The notes beneath the pieces are model-generated. The model did no database searches and was not told the DNA's origin. It was given only the letters and a program-made list of their open reading frames with translations. This document shows positions 53,348 through 62,860 of a DNA stretch of 64,000 bases, piece by piece. Positions within the stretch are counted from its first letter, which is position 1, and the number at the start of each line of letters is the position of its first letter. Both the position numbers and the translations under genes were made by a program. The stretch covers positions 124,001 to 188,000 of the forward strand of contig JBNKNO010000001.1 of NCBI GenBank assembly GCA_050293885.1, written 5' to 3'. This stretch comes from Nitrogeniibacter sp050293885 (GTDB lineage Bacteria; Pseudomonadota; Gammaproteobacteria; Burkholderiales; Rhodocyclaceae).

Positions 53348-54919
53348 TCAGTACCGTTCGCCCGTGGGGTCGTGTGTGTCTTCGGCCAATGGGGCCATTT
53401 CGCGCGATTCGACGGACTCCTTGCGTCGTGCGGGGAACAGCGCGTTCGGGCTGATGCCGGGCGATGCCGCGTTGCCGAAGGTGAAGCCCGTCTGACCCTG
53501 GAAGCCGTGGTAATCCTCCAGACGCATTTCCTCCTTCGAGGTCGGAATCACGAAGCGGTCCTCGTAGTTGGCGATGGCCAGATAGCGATACATCTCTTTG
53601 GCCTGATCCTCGCTCATGCCGACGGCCTCGAGGGCGCGCAGATCGGCTTTGCCGTCCACATGCACCGAGCGCTGGTAGGAGCGCATGGCGATCATGCGGT
53701 TGAGCGCGTCGATGATCGGTTGCTCCTTGCCGGCGGTGAGCAGGTTGGCCAGGTATTGCACCGGCAGGCGCATGGCCTCGGCCTTGGGGATGACGCCATC
53801 GGCTTCGGTGGGCAGCGTGTTCTGGTCGATCTGCGACTGCACCGGCGAGAGCGGCGGCACGTACCAGATCATCGGCAGGGTGCGGTACTCCGGGTGCAGC
53901 GGGAAGGCGATCTTCCACTCCATGGCCATCTTGTAGATGGGCGACTTCTGCGCGGCGAGGATCCAGTCGTCGGTGATGCCGTCCTTCTTCGCCTGCGCGA
54001 TCACTTCCGGGTCGAAGGGATCGACGAACATGTCCAGATGCTCCTGGTACAGGTCCTGGGTGTCGTCGGCACTGGCTGCGTCGAGCACCTTGTCGGCGTC
54101 GTAGAGAATGATGCCGTTGTAACGAATGCGGCCCACGCACGATTCGGAACACACCGTCGGCATGCCGTTTTCCACGCGCGGGTAGCAGCCGATGCACTTC
54201 TCGGCCTTGGACGATTCCCAGTTGAAGAACACCTTCTTGTACGGGCAGCCCGAGATGCACATGCGCCAGCCGCGGCAGCGGTCCTGGTCGGCCAGCACGA
54301 TGCCGTCTTCCTCGCGCTTGTAGAGCGCGCCGGACGGGCAGGAGGCGACACAGGCCGGGTTGATGCAGTGGTTGCAGATGCGCGGCAAATACATGTGGAA
54401 GGTGTTTTCGAACTGCTTGTACATCTCCTTTTCCATGTTGGAGAAGTTCGCGTCACGCGAGCGTGAGGCGAATTCGCCCGCCAGATCGTCTTCCCAGTTC
54501 GGCCCCCAGGTCACCTTGTCCATCTTCTCGCCGGTGATCTGCGAGACCGGACGCGCGGTCGGCGCGGCTTCGGACAGCGGCGCGTTCTGCAGGCGTGCGT
54601 AGTCGAAGGTGAAGGGTTCGTAGTAGTCGTCGATCTCGGGCATGTTCGGGTTGGCGAAGATCTGCACGATCTTCTTGAGCTTGCCGCCGGCCTTGAGCTC
54701 GAGCTTGCCGTTGATCTTCTCCCAACCGCCTTTCCACTTTTCCTGGTCTTCCCACTGCTTCGGATAACCGATGCCGGGCTTGGACTCGACGTTGTTGAAC
54801 CAGGCGTACTCGACGCCCTTGCGGTTGGTCCAGACGTTCTTGCAGGTCACCGAGCAGGTGTGGCAACCAATGCACTTGTCGAGGTTGAACACCATCGCGA
54901 ACTGTGCGCGGATTTTCAT
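53348..54919 (-). CDS. narH: Respiratory nitrate reductase beta subunit NarH
   Basis: Electron-transfer subunit with one [3Fe-4S] and three [4Fe-4S] clusters. The 523-residue protein has the four cysteine groups in order: C16, C19, C22, C26 (CIGCHTCSVTC), then CNHCINPACVASCP, CRGWRMCISGCPYK, where tryptophan replaces the second cysteine as usual for the [3Fe-4S] cluster, and CIGCYPRVENG with CSESC. No export signal, as expected for a cytoplasmic-facing complex. CAGGAG precedes ATG 54919. Confidence 0.97.
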   Translation of the reverse strand: MKIRAQFAMVFNLDKCIGCHTCSVTCKNVWTNRKGVEYAWFNNVESKPGIGYPKQWEDQEKWKGGWEKINGKLELKAGGKLKKIVQIFANPNMPEIDDYYEPFTFDYARLQNAPLSEAAPTARPVSQITGEKMDKVTWGPNWEDDLAGEFASRSRDANFSNMEKEMYKQFENTFHMYLPRICNHCINPACVASCPSGALYKREEDGIVLADQDRCRGWRMCISGCPYKKVFFNWESSKAEKCIGCYPRVENGMPTVCSESCVGRIRYNGIILYDADKVLDAASADDTQDLYQEHLDMFVDPFDPEVIAQAKKDGITDDWILAAQKSPIYKMAMEWKIAFPLHPEYRTLPMIWYVPPLSPVQSQIDQNTLPTEADGVIPKAEAMRLPVQYLANLLTAGKEQPIIDALNRMIAMRSYQRSVHVDGKADLRALEAVGMSEDQAKEMYRYLAIANYEDRFVIPTSKEEMRLEDYHGFQGQTGFTFGNAASPGISPNALFPARRKESVESREMAPLAEDTHDPTGERY

Positions 54920-54942
54920 GTGTTTCTCCTGTTTCTTGCGTG

Positions 54943-54974
54943 GGGCGCGATGTCGCGTTCGATCGATCGCGCCC
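54943..54974 (-). promoter_or_regulatory. Intercistronic stem-loop between narG and narH
   Basis: Perfect 9-bp arms (GGGCGCGAT / ATCGCGCCC) around a 14-base loop, 6 bp after narG and just before the narH ribosome-binding site. There is no T-run. It may affect message stability or translation of narH. Confidence 0.5.
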
Positions 54975-54980
54975 GACGAA

Positions 54981-57900
54981 TCACTTGGGTCCGATACCGG
55001 CCGGGTTGCGCTGTGCTTCGCGCGCGTCGGTCAGTGGGCGTTCCAGCCAATCGATGTCCTGATCCTCGATCTTGTGCAGCACCACCATCTCGTCGCGCTG
55101 GCAGCCGACCGTGCCGTAGTAGTTGAAGCTGTAGGACAACTGGGCATAGCCGCCGACCATGTTGGTCGGCTTGACCACCACCCGGGTCACCGAGTTGAGA
55201 ATGCCGCCGCGCTTGCCGGTGGTGTTCGAGCCGGGCACGTTGATGTTCTTTTCCTGGGCGTGGTACATCAGCGCCATGCCGCGCGGCACGCGCTGCGACA
55301 CCACTGCCCGAGCCACCGTGGCGCCGTTGGAGTTGATCGCCTCAACCCAGTCGTTGTCGCGGATGCCGACCGTCGCCGCCTCTTCTTCGGACAGCCAGAT
55401 GTAGGGGCCGCCGCGGAACAGGTTGAGCATGCGCAGGTTGTCCTGGTAGCTGGAGTGGATGCCCCACTTGGAGTGCGGGGTGATCCACGACAAGGTCAGG
55501 TGCGGCTTGGCCTTCACGCTGGCCGGCACGTTGTTGTGCGCCTTGAGATCCACCGGCGGCTTGAAGGCGCAGAAGCCCTCGCCGAAGTCCAGGAACCACT
55601 CGTGATCCTGATAGAAGTGGGCGCGACCGGTCAGCGTACGGAACGGAATGTGCTCATGGATGTTGGTGTAGCCGGCGGTGTAGGACACGGTTTCCGACTC
55701 GATCCCCGACCAGGTCGGCGCGGTGATGATCTTGCGCGGCTGGGCGACGATGTCGCGGAAGGTGATCTTGTCTTCGTGGCGGCCGGCGTACAGATGGTGG
55801 TGATCGATGCCGGTCTTCTTCGACAGCGCACTCCATGACTTGTGGGCCACCTCGCCGTTGGTCTCCGGCGCCATGCGCATGATGGCGTCGCACACGTAGA
55901 TGTCTTCCTCGAGCGAGGGCATGCCCTTGGAGACACCTTCCTCGCGCACCGGGTAGTTGCTCTTCTTCAACTCCTCGTACTCGGCGTCGGTGTTCCAGTC
56001 GATGCCCTTGATGTTGTTGCCCAGTTTCTTCATCAAGGGGCCGAGGCCGATGAACTTGTTGTAGGTCTGCGCATAGTCGCGCTCGACCACCTTGAGGATC
56101 GGCATGGTCTTGCCCGGCACCGGCTCGCACTCGCCTTTCTTCCAGTCGAGCGCCTCGCCAAAGGGCTGCGCCAGCTCCATGGCCGAGTCGTGCTGCATGG
56201 GCAGCGCGACCAGATCCTTGGCGTTGGGCAGGTGCTTGGCGGCCAGGGTGGAGAAGGTCTTCGCCAGCGTCTTGAAGATCTGCCAGTCGGACTTGGACTC
56301 CCAACCCGGCGTCACCGCCTCACCCAACGGGTGGATGAACGGGTGCATGTCGGTGGTGTTGAGGTCGTTCTTCTCGTACCAGGTCGCGGTCGGCAGGATG
56401 ATGTCCGAGTAGGCGCCGGTGGAGTTGAGGCGGAAGTTGATGTCCACCATCAGGTCGAGCTTGCCGACCGGACCGTTCTCGCGCCACTTCACTTCCTGGC
56501 AGCGATTGCCGTCGCCGCCTTCGGCCATCACGCCGTTCTGCGCGCCGAGCAAGTGCTTGAGGAAGTATTCGTGGCCTTTGGCCGACGAGCCGATCAGGTT
56601 GGCGCGCCACACGATCAGGTTGCGCGGCCAGTTCTCTTCCGCGTCCGGGTCGGCGAAGGCGACGTCGAGCTTGCCGCTCTTGAGCTGGTCGACCACGTAG
56701 TTGGCCACCCCGGCTTCGTCAGTGGCGCCGGCCTGTTCGGCGTCCGCCACCACGTCGAGCGGATTGCGGTTGAAGTGCGGTGCCGTCGGCAGCCAGCCCA
56801 TGCGGGTGGCCTTGACGTTGTAGTCGGCCAGGGTCAGGCCCCTGTTGCGGTTCTTGCCGGCCGGCGACAGCAGCTGATCGGCATCGACGGTTTCGTAGCG
56901 CCACTGGTCGGTATGGAAGTACCAGTAGGAGGTCGAGTTCATGTGGCGCGGCGGGCGCTGCCAGTCGAGCGCGAAGGCGATCGGTGCCCAGCCGGCCTGC
57001 GGGCGCAGTTTCTCCTGGCCCACATAGTGCGCCCAGCCACCGCCGGTCTGGCCCACGCAGCCGCACATGTGCAGCAGGTTCATGATCGAGCGATAGGCCA
57101 GATCGTTGTGGTACCAGTGGTTGATGGCGGCGCCCATGATGACCATGGACTTGCCCTTGGTCTTCGAGGCGTTGTCGGCGAACTCACGGCCGGTACGCGT
57201 CAGGTCGGCGGCCTTGACGCCGGTGTGCTTGGCGGCCCAGGCCGGCGTGTAGGGCACGGTGTCGTCGTCGTAGGACGAAGCCACGTTGTCGCCGCCGAGG
57301 CCGCGGTCGATACCGTATTGGGCGACCTGCAGGTCGAACACCGAGGCGACCAGGGTCTCTTCGCCGTTGGCCAGCGTGAGCTTGCGCACCGGCACGTTCT
57401 TCCACAGCAGTTCGGACTCGCCTTCGGTGAAGTGGGGGAAGCCCACCGACACCACGTCGTCGCGGTTGTCGATGCAGCTCAGTTCGAGTTCGGTGTCGGC
57501 ACCCGCGCCCGTCTTCTCAAGCAAGTTCCACTTGCCATCCTCACCCCAACGGAAACCGATCGAGCCGTTCGGCGCCACATAGCCGTTGCTCTTGGTGTCG
57601 AAGGCGACGGTTTTCCATTCCGGGTTGTTGGCTTCGCCCATGGCGCCGTCGAAATCGGAGGCGCGCAGGTTGCGGTCGGTGACGTAGCCGTCTTCGTGCT
57701 TGCGCAGGGTCACCAGCATCGGCAGATCGGTGTACTTGCGCGCGTATTGCTGGAAGTACGGATCCTGCTTGTTGATGTAGAACTCCTTGAGCGCCACGTG
57801 GCCCATGGCCAGGAAGGCGGCGGAGTCGGTACCCTGTTTGACCGGCATCCACAGGTCGGCGAACTTGACGTACTCGGCGTAGTCCGGCGCCATGGAGACG

Positions 57901-58733
57901 ATCTTCGCGCCCTTGTAGCGCACTTCGGTGGCGAAGTGGGCGTCCGGCGTACGCGTCATCGGCAGGTTGGCGCCGGTGATGATCAGGTAGGTGGAGTTGT
58001 ACCAGTCGGCCGCTTCCGGCACGTCGGTCTGCTCGCCCCAGGTCTGCGGGCTGGCCGCGGGCAGATCGCAATACCAGTCGTAGAAGGAGCCACAGGCGCC
58101 GCCGATGAGCGACAGGTAGCGGCTGCCGGCGGCGTAGGAAATCATCGACATGGCGGGGATCGGCGAGAAACCGTAGATGCGGTCCGGGCCCCACTTCTTG
58201 ATGGTGTAGACGTTGGAGGCGGCGACGATTTCGCTGACTTCGTCCCAGCCGGTGCGGACAAAACCACCGAGGCCACGCACGCCGACGTATTTCTCACGCT
58301 TGTTCGGGTCGGCCTGGATGGCGGCCCACGCCTCGACCGGGTCCTTGCCGCTCTTGCGCTCGGCGCGATACAGCTCGAGCAGCCGGCCGCGGATCATCGG
58401 GTGCTTGATGCGATGCGGCGAATACAGGTACCAGGAGAAGGACGCCCCACGCTGGCAGCCGCGCGGCTCGTGGTTGGGCAGATCCTCGCGGGTGCGCGGG
58501 TAGTCGGTCTGCTGCATCTCGAACGACACCAGGCCGTTCTTGACGAAGATTTTCCAGGAGCAGCCGCCGGTGCAGTTCACCCCGTGGGTGGAACGCACCA
58601 CCTTGTCGTGGCGCCAGCGGTTGCGGTACGCGTCCTCCCAGTTCCGGTCTTCATCGGTGACGATGCCGTGGCCGGACGAGAAGGTGTCCTTGACCCGTTC
58701 AAAGAACTTCAGTCGGTCGAGAAAATGACTCAT
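54981..58733 (-). CDS. narG: Respiratory nitrate reductase alpha subunit NarG
   Basis: Catalytic subunit reducing nitrate to nitrite at a Mo-bisMGD centre. The 1250-residue protein is full length. The N-terminal [4Fe-4S] cluster site has H50, C54, C58 and C93 (STHGVNCTGGC ... RGCQRG). The N-terminus begins MSHFLDRLKFFERVKDTF, with no twin-arginine signal, as for membrane-bound cytoplasmic NarG. Molybdopterin-binding blocks include ITGANLPMTRTPDAHF, holding the aspartate that ligates molybdenum, and the later NHWYHNDLAYR. AGGAG precedes ATG 58733. Confidence 0.98.
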   Translation of the reverse strand: MSHFLDRLKFFERVKDTFSSGHGIVTDEDRNWEDAYRNRWRHDKVVRSTHGVNCTGGCSWKIFVKNGLVSFEMQQTDYPRTREDLPNHEPRGCQRGASFSWYLYSPHRIKHPMIRGRLLELYRAERKSGKDPVEAWAAIQADPNKREKYVGVRGLGGFVRTGWDEVSEIVAASNVYTIKKWGPDRIYGFSPIPAMSMISYAAGSRYLSLIGGACGSFYDWYCDLPAASPQTWGEQTDVPEAADWYNSTYLIITGANLPMTRTPDAHFATEVRYKGAKIVSMAPDYAEYVKFADLWMPVKQGTDSAAFLAMGHVALKEFYINKQDPYFQQYARKYTDLPMLVTLRKHEDGYVTDRNLRASDFDGAMGEANNPEWKTVAFDTKSNGYVAPNGSIGFRWGEDGKWNLLEKTGAGADTELELSCIDNRDDVVSVGFPHFTEGESELLWKNVPVRKLTLANGEETLVASVFDLQVAQYGIDRGLGGDNVASSYDDDTVPYTPAWAAKHTGVKAADLTRTGREFADNASKTKGKSMVIMGAAINHWYHNDLAYRSIMNLLHMCGCVGQTGGGWAHYVGQEKLRPQAGWAPIAFALDWQRPPRHMNSTSYWYFHTDQWRYETVDADQLLSPAGKNRNRGLTLADYNVKATRMGWLPTAPHFNRNPLDVVADAEQAGATDEAGVANYVVDQLKSGKLDVAFADPDAEENWPRNLIVWRANLIGSSAKGHEYFLKHLLGAQNGVMAEGGDGNRCQEVKWRENGPVGKLDLMVDINFRLNSTGAYSDIILPTATWYEKNDLNTTDMHPFIHPLGEAVTPGWESKSDWQIFKTLAKTFSTLAAKHLPNAKDLVALPMQHDSAMELAQPFGEALDWKKGECEPVPGKTMPILKVVERDYAQTYNKFIGLGPLMKKLGNNIKGIDWNTDAEYEELKKSNYPVREEGVSKGMPSLEEDIYVCDAIMRMAPETNGEVAHKSWSALSKKTGIDHHHLYAGRHEDKITFRDIVAQPRKIITAPTWSGIESETVSYTAGYTNIHEHIPFRTLTGRAHFYQDHEWFLDFGEGFCAFKPPVDLKAHNNVPASVKAKPHLTLSWITPHSKWGIHSSYQDNLRMLNLFRGGPYIWLSEEEAATVGIRDNDWVEAINSNGATVARAVVSQRVPRGMALMYHAQEKNINVPGSNTTGKRGGILNSVTRVVVKPTNMVGGYAQLSYSFNYYGTVGCQRDEMVVLHKIEDQDIDWLERPLTDAREAQRNPAGIGPK

Positions 58734-58749
58734 CGGTGACTCCTTGTGG

Positions 58750-58767
58750 CGGGGGCGAGTGCCCCCG
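58750..58767 (-). promoter_or_regulatory. Intercistronic stem-loop between narK2 and narG
   Basis: A 7-bp GC stem (CGGGGGC / GCCCCCG) with a GAGT loop, beginning 16 bp upstream of narG and followed by the AGGAG site. No T-run. Position and shape match the other hairpins of the nar unit. Confidence 0.45.
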
Positions 58768-58813
58768 GCAATTCAATCGATTTCGCTTGGTTTGGTGCGC
58801 CGCAGTGCACCGC

Positions 58814-60484
58814 TTACGGGTTCTGGTATTCCGCTTTCGGGCCGAGGTAGTACCACCAGTTCAGCGCCAGGCAGACCAGGTAGAAGGCCGCCAGGCCATA
58901 CAGCGCGTACTCGGGGGTGGCGGCCTTGATCTGCTCGCCGAACACCTTGGGGATGATGAAAGCGCCATAGGCGGCGATGGCCGAGGTCCAGCCCAGCACC
59001 GGGCCGGCCTGCTCTTTCGGGAACACCATGGCGACGGTGCGGAAGGTCGAGCCGTTACCGATGCCCGAGGCCGCGAACAACACCAGGAAGAGCACGAAGA
59101 AGGGCAGGAAGAACTCTTCCGGCGTGGCCGACTGGTAGGCCGCCTTCATGTAATAGGCCACGCCCAGCGCGGCGCCGACCATGGCGTAGGTGATGTACTG
59201 GGTGACGCGCGCGCCGCCGAGCTTGTCGGCCATCCAACCGCCCACCGGGCGGATCAGCGCGCCGATGAAGGGCCCCATCCAGGCGTACATCAGCGCCGAG
59301 GGGCCGTTGGGGTTGGCGGTGGTGTGGGTCATCACGCCATCGACCATCACGTGCTGGAAGCCGAAGATCACCTTGATGGCCAGCGCGAAGGCGGCCGAGT
59401 AGCCGATGAAGCTACCGAAAGTCATGGTGTAGATCACGCTCATGACCCAGGTGTGCTTGTGGCCGAAGATGGAGAACTGGCGCTGCAGGTTGGGCTTGAT
59501 CTGGCCCGGGATCAGCTTGAGCAGGAACACCGTCAGCGCGATCACGCCGGCGAGCACGAACCACTTGGTCCAGCCCGGCAGGCCGATACCGATCGGTGCC
59601 GGCAGAATCAGGTAGAGGCCGACGCCAGCGGCGATGAAGGCCATCAACAGCATGCCCGCGATCTTGCTCATGGCGCCGATCGGCGAGCCGATCTGGGGCG
59701 ACACTTCCTCGGTGCGGATGTTGTTCATGCCGAACCAGCCGGCGAAAGCCAGCGGCACCAGCAACAGCAGCCACACGAAGCCGGCATTGGCCAGCCAGGT
59801 GTCGGAACCGGCGGGGATCTTGCCGATCAGCGTGCCGGAGGTGCTCACCAGCTGGATCGCGTCACCGCTGAAGGCGCCGAACAGCGGCACCGTCATCACC
59901 AGCGGAATGAGAATCTGCATGGTGGTCACACCGGCGTTGCCCAGCCCCGCGTTGAGACCCAGCGCCAGACCCTGCATGCGCTTGGGGAAGAAGTAGCTGA
60001 TGTTCGACATCGACGAGGCGAAGTTGCCACCGCCGAAGCCGGACAGGAAGGCGAGCAGCTGGAACACCCACAGCGGCGTGCTCTGGTCCTGCAGCGCGAA
60101 GCCGGTGCCCACCGCCGGGATCATCAACAGCGCGGTGGTGAAGAAGATGGTGTTGCGCCCGCCCGCGATGCGGATGAAGAAGCTCGACGGGATGCGCAGG
60201 GTGGCGCCGGTGAGGCCGGCGATGGCCGACAGGGTGAACAGCTCGGCGGGCTTGAAGGGGAAGCCGGCGTTGAGCATCTGCACCGTGATGATCCCCCACA
60301 TCAGCCACACGGCGAAGCCGCACAGCAGGCTGGGGATGGAGATCCACAGGTTGCGGTTGGCGATGCGCTTGCCGTTGGCCGCCCAGAAGGCGGCATCCTC
60401 GGGCGCCCAGGTGTGCAGATCGGCCCCCTGGTCGGCTTGCCCGCCACCGGGGCGCGGCAGTGCGTCTGCGTTGCTCGAATTCAT
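58814..60484 (-). CDS. narK2: NarK-type nitrate/nitrite transporter (second of two, NarK2-like)
   Basis: Major-facilitator transporter of the nitrate/nitrite porter family, 556 residues, longer than most because of an N-terminal cytoplasmic extension of about 45 residues (TWAPEDAAFW) and a long loop around 255-285. About 12 membrane helices. Family signatures include FFIRIAGGRN with its substrate-binding arginine, GFGGGNFASSMSNISYFFPK and GNAGVTTMQ. By position and type it probably exchanges nitrate for nitrite. CAAGGAG precedes ATG 60484. Confidence 0.9.
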   Translation of the reverse strand: MNSSNADALPRPGGGQADQGADLHTWAPEDAAFWAANGKRIANRNLWISIPSLLCGFAVWLMWGIITVQMLNAGFPFKPAELFTLSAIAGLTGATLRIPSSFFIRIAGGRNTIFFTTALLMIPAVGTGFALQDQSTPLWVFQLLAFLSGFGGGNFASSMSNISYFFPKRMQGLALGLNAGLGNAGVTTMQILIPLVMTVPLFGAFSGDAIQLVSTSGTLIGKIPAGSDTWLANAGFVWLLLLVPLAFAGWFGMNNIRTEEVSPQIGSPIGAMSKIAGMLLMAFIAAGVGLYLILPAPIGIGLPGWTKWFVLAGVIALTVFLLKLIPGQIKPNLQRQFSIFGHKHTWVMSVIYTMTFGSFIGYSAAFALAIKVIFGFQHVMVDGVMTHTTANPNGPSALMYAWMGPFIGALIRPVGGWMADKLGGARVTQYITYAMVGAALGVAYYMKAAYQSATPEEFFLPFFVLFLVLFAASGIGNGSTFRTVAMVFPKEQAGPVLGWTSAIAAYGAFIIPKVFGEQIKAATPEYALYGLAAFYLVCLALNWWYYLGPKAEYQNP

Positions 60485-60511
60485 GAAGATCTCCTTGGAT
60501 GGATGTTTCGA

Positions 60512-61771
60512 TCACTCAGTGGCCGTCGCCAGTTCGGCGCGGCCTTTGATGACGTCGGTACGGCGGACTTCGGTCCAGTACATCCAGATCAGCGAGACCC
60601 AGACCACGCCGTACATGAGCATGAAAGTGCTGGAGCGCACGCCGGTCAGGTCGACCAGGGCGCCGAACATGATCGGCAGCAGGAAGCCGCCCAGACCGCC
60701 GACCAGACCGACGATGCCGGACACCGCGCCGATGTCCTGATGGAAGTCGTCGGAGATGTACTTGAACACCGAGGCCTTGCCGAAGGCGAAGGCGACGCCG
60801 ACGATGAACAGCAGGATCGTGAACACGGTCGGGCTGAGGCTGATGTCGTAGGTCTGCGGCCCATGGACGGTCTGCACCGTGAGGTGGGTCTGCGGGTAGG
60901 ACATCAGGAACAGGCAGATCCACGAGGCCCACATCACCCACCAGGTCACCTTGTGGGCACCGAAACGATCCGACAGCCAGCCGCCCACTGCGCGCAGCAC
61001 GCCGCCGGGCAGCGAGAAGGCCGCCGCCAGCACGGCCGCCGAGCGCAGGCCGAAGCCGTATTCCTCGACGTAGTACTCGGTCATCCACAAGGCCAGCGCG
61101 ACGTAGCCGCCGAAGACGATGGAGTAGTACTGGCAGTACTTCCATACCTTGGGATCCTTGAGCGCGCGCAGCTGGTCGGTGAGCGGCACGCTCTTGCCGA
61201 TGCGGTGGTCGGGATCGTCGAAGCTGAACATCCAGAAGAGCAGGGCGGTGACCAGCATCGCCACCGCATACACGGTCGGTACCATTTGCCAGCCCCAGGC
61301 GACCACGATGGATGGCGCCACCAGCTTGGTGAGTGCGGCCCCTGCGTTGCCGGCACCGAAGATGCCCATCGCGAAGCCCTGGTTCTTGCGTTCGAACCAG
61401 CGCGCGCAGTAGGCGATACCTACCGAGAAGGAACCGCCGGCGAGGCCGACGAACAAGCCGATGACGAGGAACTGCCAGTATTCGGTGGCGAAGCCGATCA
61501 TGTAGATCGGAATCACCGTGGCCAGCAGCAGGCCGAAAATCACCACCCGGCCACCGAACTTGTCGCCGAGCAGGCCCAGCGGCAGGCGGGACAGTGCGCC
61601 GGTGAGCACCGGTGTCGAGGCCAGCAGGCCGAACTGGGTCTCGTTGAGGTTGAGCATCTCCTTGATAGGCACCCCGAGCACCGCGAACATCATCCAGATC
61701 GCGAAACAGATGGTGAAGGCAAATGTGCTTGAACCGAGCACTGCGTATTGCTTGTAGCGAAGCGATTTCAT
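60512..61771 (-). CDS. narK1: NarK-type nitrate transporter (first of two, NarK1-like)
   Basis: Major-facilitator nitrate/nitrite porter, 419 residues with 12 predicted helices. Signatures: FAIWMMFAVLGVP in helix 1, ARWFERKNQGFAMGIFGAGNAGAAL and GGVLRAVGGWLSDRFGAHK (residues given as overlapping motifs). Type I NarK proteins are thought to import nitrate with protons, helping to start respiration before nitrite builds up. AGGAGG lies before ATG 61771; the frame upstream is open but not coding. In some bacteria the two NarKs are fused; here they are separate, 27 bp apart. Confidence 0.92.
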   Translation of the reverse strand: MKSLRYKQYAVLGSSTFAFTICFAIWMMFAVLGVPIKEMLNLNETQFGLLASTPVLTGALSRLPLGLLGDKFGGRVVIFGLLLATVIPIYMIGFATEYWQFLVIGLFVGLAGGSFSVGIAYCARWFERKNQGFAMGIFGAGNAGAALTKLVAPSIVVAWGWQMVPTVYAVAMLVTALLFWMFSFDDPDHRIGKSVPLTDQLRALKDPKVWKYCQYYSIVFGGYVALALWMTEYYVEEYGFGLRSAAVLAAAFSLPGGVLRAVGGWLSDRFGAHKVTWWVMWASWICLFLMSYPQTHLTVQTVHGPQTYDISLSPTVFTILLFIVGVAFAFGKASVFKYISDDFHQDIGAVSGIVGLVGGLGGFLLPIMFGALVDLTGVRSSTFMLMYGVVWVSLIWMYWTEVRRTDVIKGRAELATATE

Positions 61772-61880
61772 GGCGTGGTGTTCCTCCTGCGCGAGACAGC
61801 AGACTGGATACGACACAGCCTATCGGCGGCGGGCGGCGGACAACATTCCCCATTGGCAGGGGAGGGGCGGTGCAGGAGGA

Positions 61881-61898
61881 CTAGTCCTAAAGTACTAG
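61881..61898. promoter_or_regulatory. CTAG dyad upstream of narK1, candidate regulator site
   Basis: CTAGTCCTAAAGTACTAG, an imperfect dyad that overlaps a perfect 12-bp palindrome AGGACTAGTCCT (61877-61888). It lies 110-127 bp before the narK1 start and resembles an element upstream of the Crp/Fnr gene (62861-62878). I did not find a good TTGAT-N4-ATCAA site here. Confidence 0.5.
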
Positions 61899-61931
61899 TG
61901 TCTGGTTGGCCTGGGCGACATCGCACGGCGC

Positions 61932-61970
61932 AAAAAAGAAACCCGGTTCCGCCACCAAGGCGGTTCCGGG
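61932..61970 (-). terminator. Rho-independent terminator of the Crp/Fnr gene
   Basis: On the minus strand a hairpin CCCGG-AA-CCGCC / GGCGG-AA-CCGGG (symmetric 2x2 internal loop, 5-base loop TTGGT) is followed by TTTCTTTTTT. It is 26 bp after the regulator stop, so narK1 needs its own promoter. Confidence 0.85.
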
Positions 61971-61996
61971 CTCAAAGAGGTTCTGGAGGCGGGCGA

Positions 61997-62734
61997 TCAG
62001 TTCTCGAGCAGTCGCTGCATGGCTGGCAGGTCCGCGAGCCGGATCGTTCGGCCACGTCCTTCTTCGATCAGACCGGTTTCGCGCAATTTGCGCAGGGCGC
62101 GTGAAAGTGATTCGCCGCTCAGGTTGAGGATCGATGCCACGGCATATTTGGGCGCGGGCAGGGTGACCCAGTCGCTGTTGCCGCCGGCGCCTTCGCGAAG
62201 CTCGAGCAGGTAGGCGACGATACGCTTGTGCGCATGGGCCGGCGTGGACTGACTGATCGACTCGATGAGCGCCTGGATGCGTCCGGACACTTCAGACAGC
62301 ATGCGCAGGGAAAGCTCGTGGTCGGCTTTGACGGCACTGATCAGCGCATGGGAGGGAATGTGAAGCAGCACGCATTCGCGCACACTCTGTGTCCACGCGC
62401 GGTAGTGTGACAGGCGAAACACGCCGAGCTCGCCGAAGAAGCGCTGCTCGGTGAACAGCTCAATGACTTTGTCGCGGCCACTTGGGTCGCGTGCCAGTAA
62501 TTTGACCGCGCCCTCGACGACAAAGTACAGACCCGTCGGCTCCGAACCGCGTCGAAAGATGACGCTGCCGCGTTTGTAGCGTTCAAAGCATGCTTCGCTG
62601 GCCAACAGCTCCAGTGTTGTTTCCGGCAACCCGTTCAATAGCGGCATCTGCGCCAACACACGGCCTGCCCGCGCGTTCCGACTCGGGTCGGTAATGCTGT
62701 CTGGTGACAACTCGGCAGTGCAACGTCGGTCCAT
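61997..62734 (-). CDS. Crp/Fnr-family transcription regulator (Dnr-like)
   Basis: A 245-residue regulator: cyclic-nucleotide-binding-like barrel (about 25-145, GSVIFRRGSEPTGLYFVVEG in overlapping parts), a long dimerisation helix and a C-terminal Crp-type helix-turn-helix (ASILNLSGESLSRALRKL). It lacks the N-terminal cysteine cluster of true FNR and keeps only scattered cysteines (C5, C49, C120), so it is closer to Dnr/NarR-type regulators. Lying immediately upstream of narK1 and facing the same way, it probably controls nitrate respiration. Confidence 0.85.
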   Translation of the reverse strand: MDRRCTAELSPDSITDPSRNARAGRVLAQMPLLNGLPETTLELLASEACFERYKRGSVIFRRGSEPTGLYFVVEGAVKLLARDPSGRDKVIELFTEQRFFGELGVFRLSHYRAWTQSVRECVLLHIPSHALISAVKADHELSLRMLSEVSGRIQALIESISQSTPAHAHKRIVAYLLELREGAGGNSDWVTLPAPKYAVASILNLSGESLSRALRKLRETGLIEEGRGRTIRLADLPAMQRLLEN

Positions 62735-62860
62735 TCGAGGCCCTCCTTGTCGACACCGGCGTCGGTGAAAATCAAGGCGGCACGGACCGCCTGACGCCGT
62801 CGTAACAAGGAAAGCTTAGGCAGGGGAACGCCCGCCCACAATCGGTCAAACGGAGTAGGC

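Noticed and set aside
55842..58739. A 965-codon open frame opposite narG
   Set aside because: Antisense shadow of narG, with no domain, no ribosome-binding site and biased composition.
58736..61732. A 998-codon open frame opposite the two narK genes
   Set aside because: Spans both transporters and the gap between them in antisense; His/Gln/Glu-rich shadow translation with no family resemblance.
61772..61930. A classical FNR/Anr box before narK1
   Set aside because: No TTGAT-N4-ATCAA-like sequence could be found by eye in this stretch.
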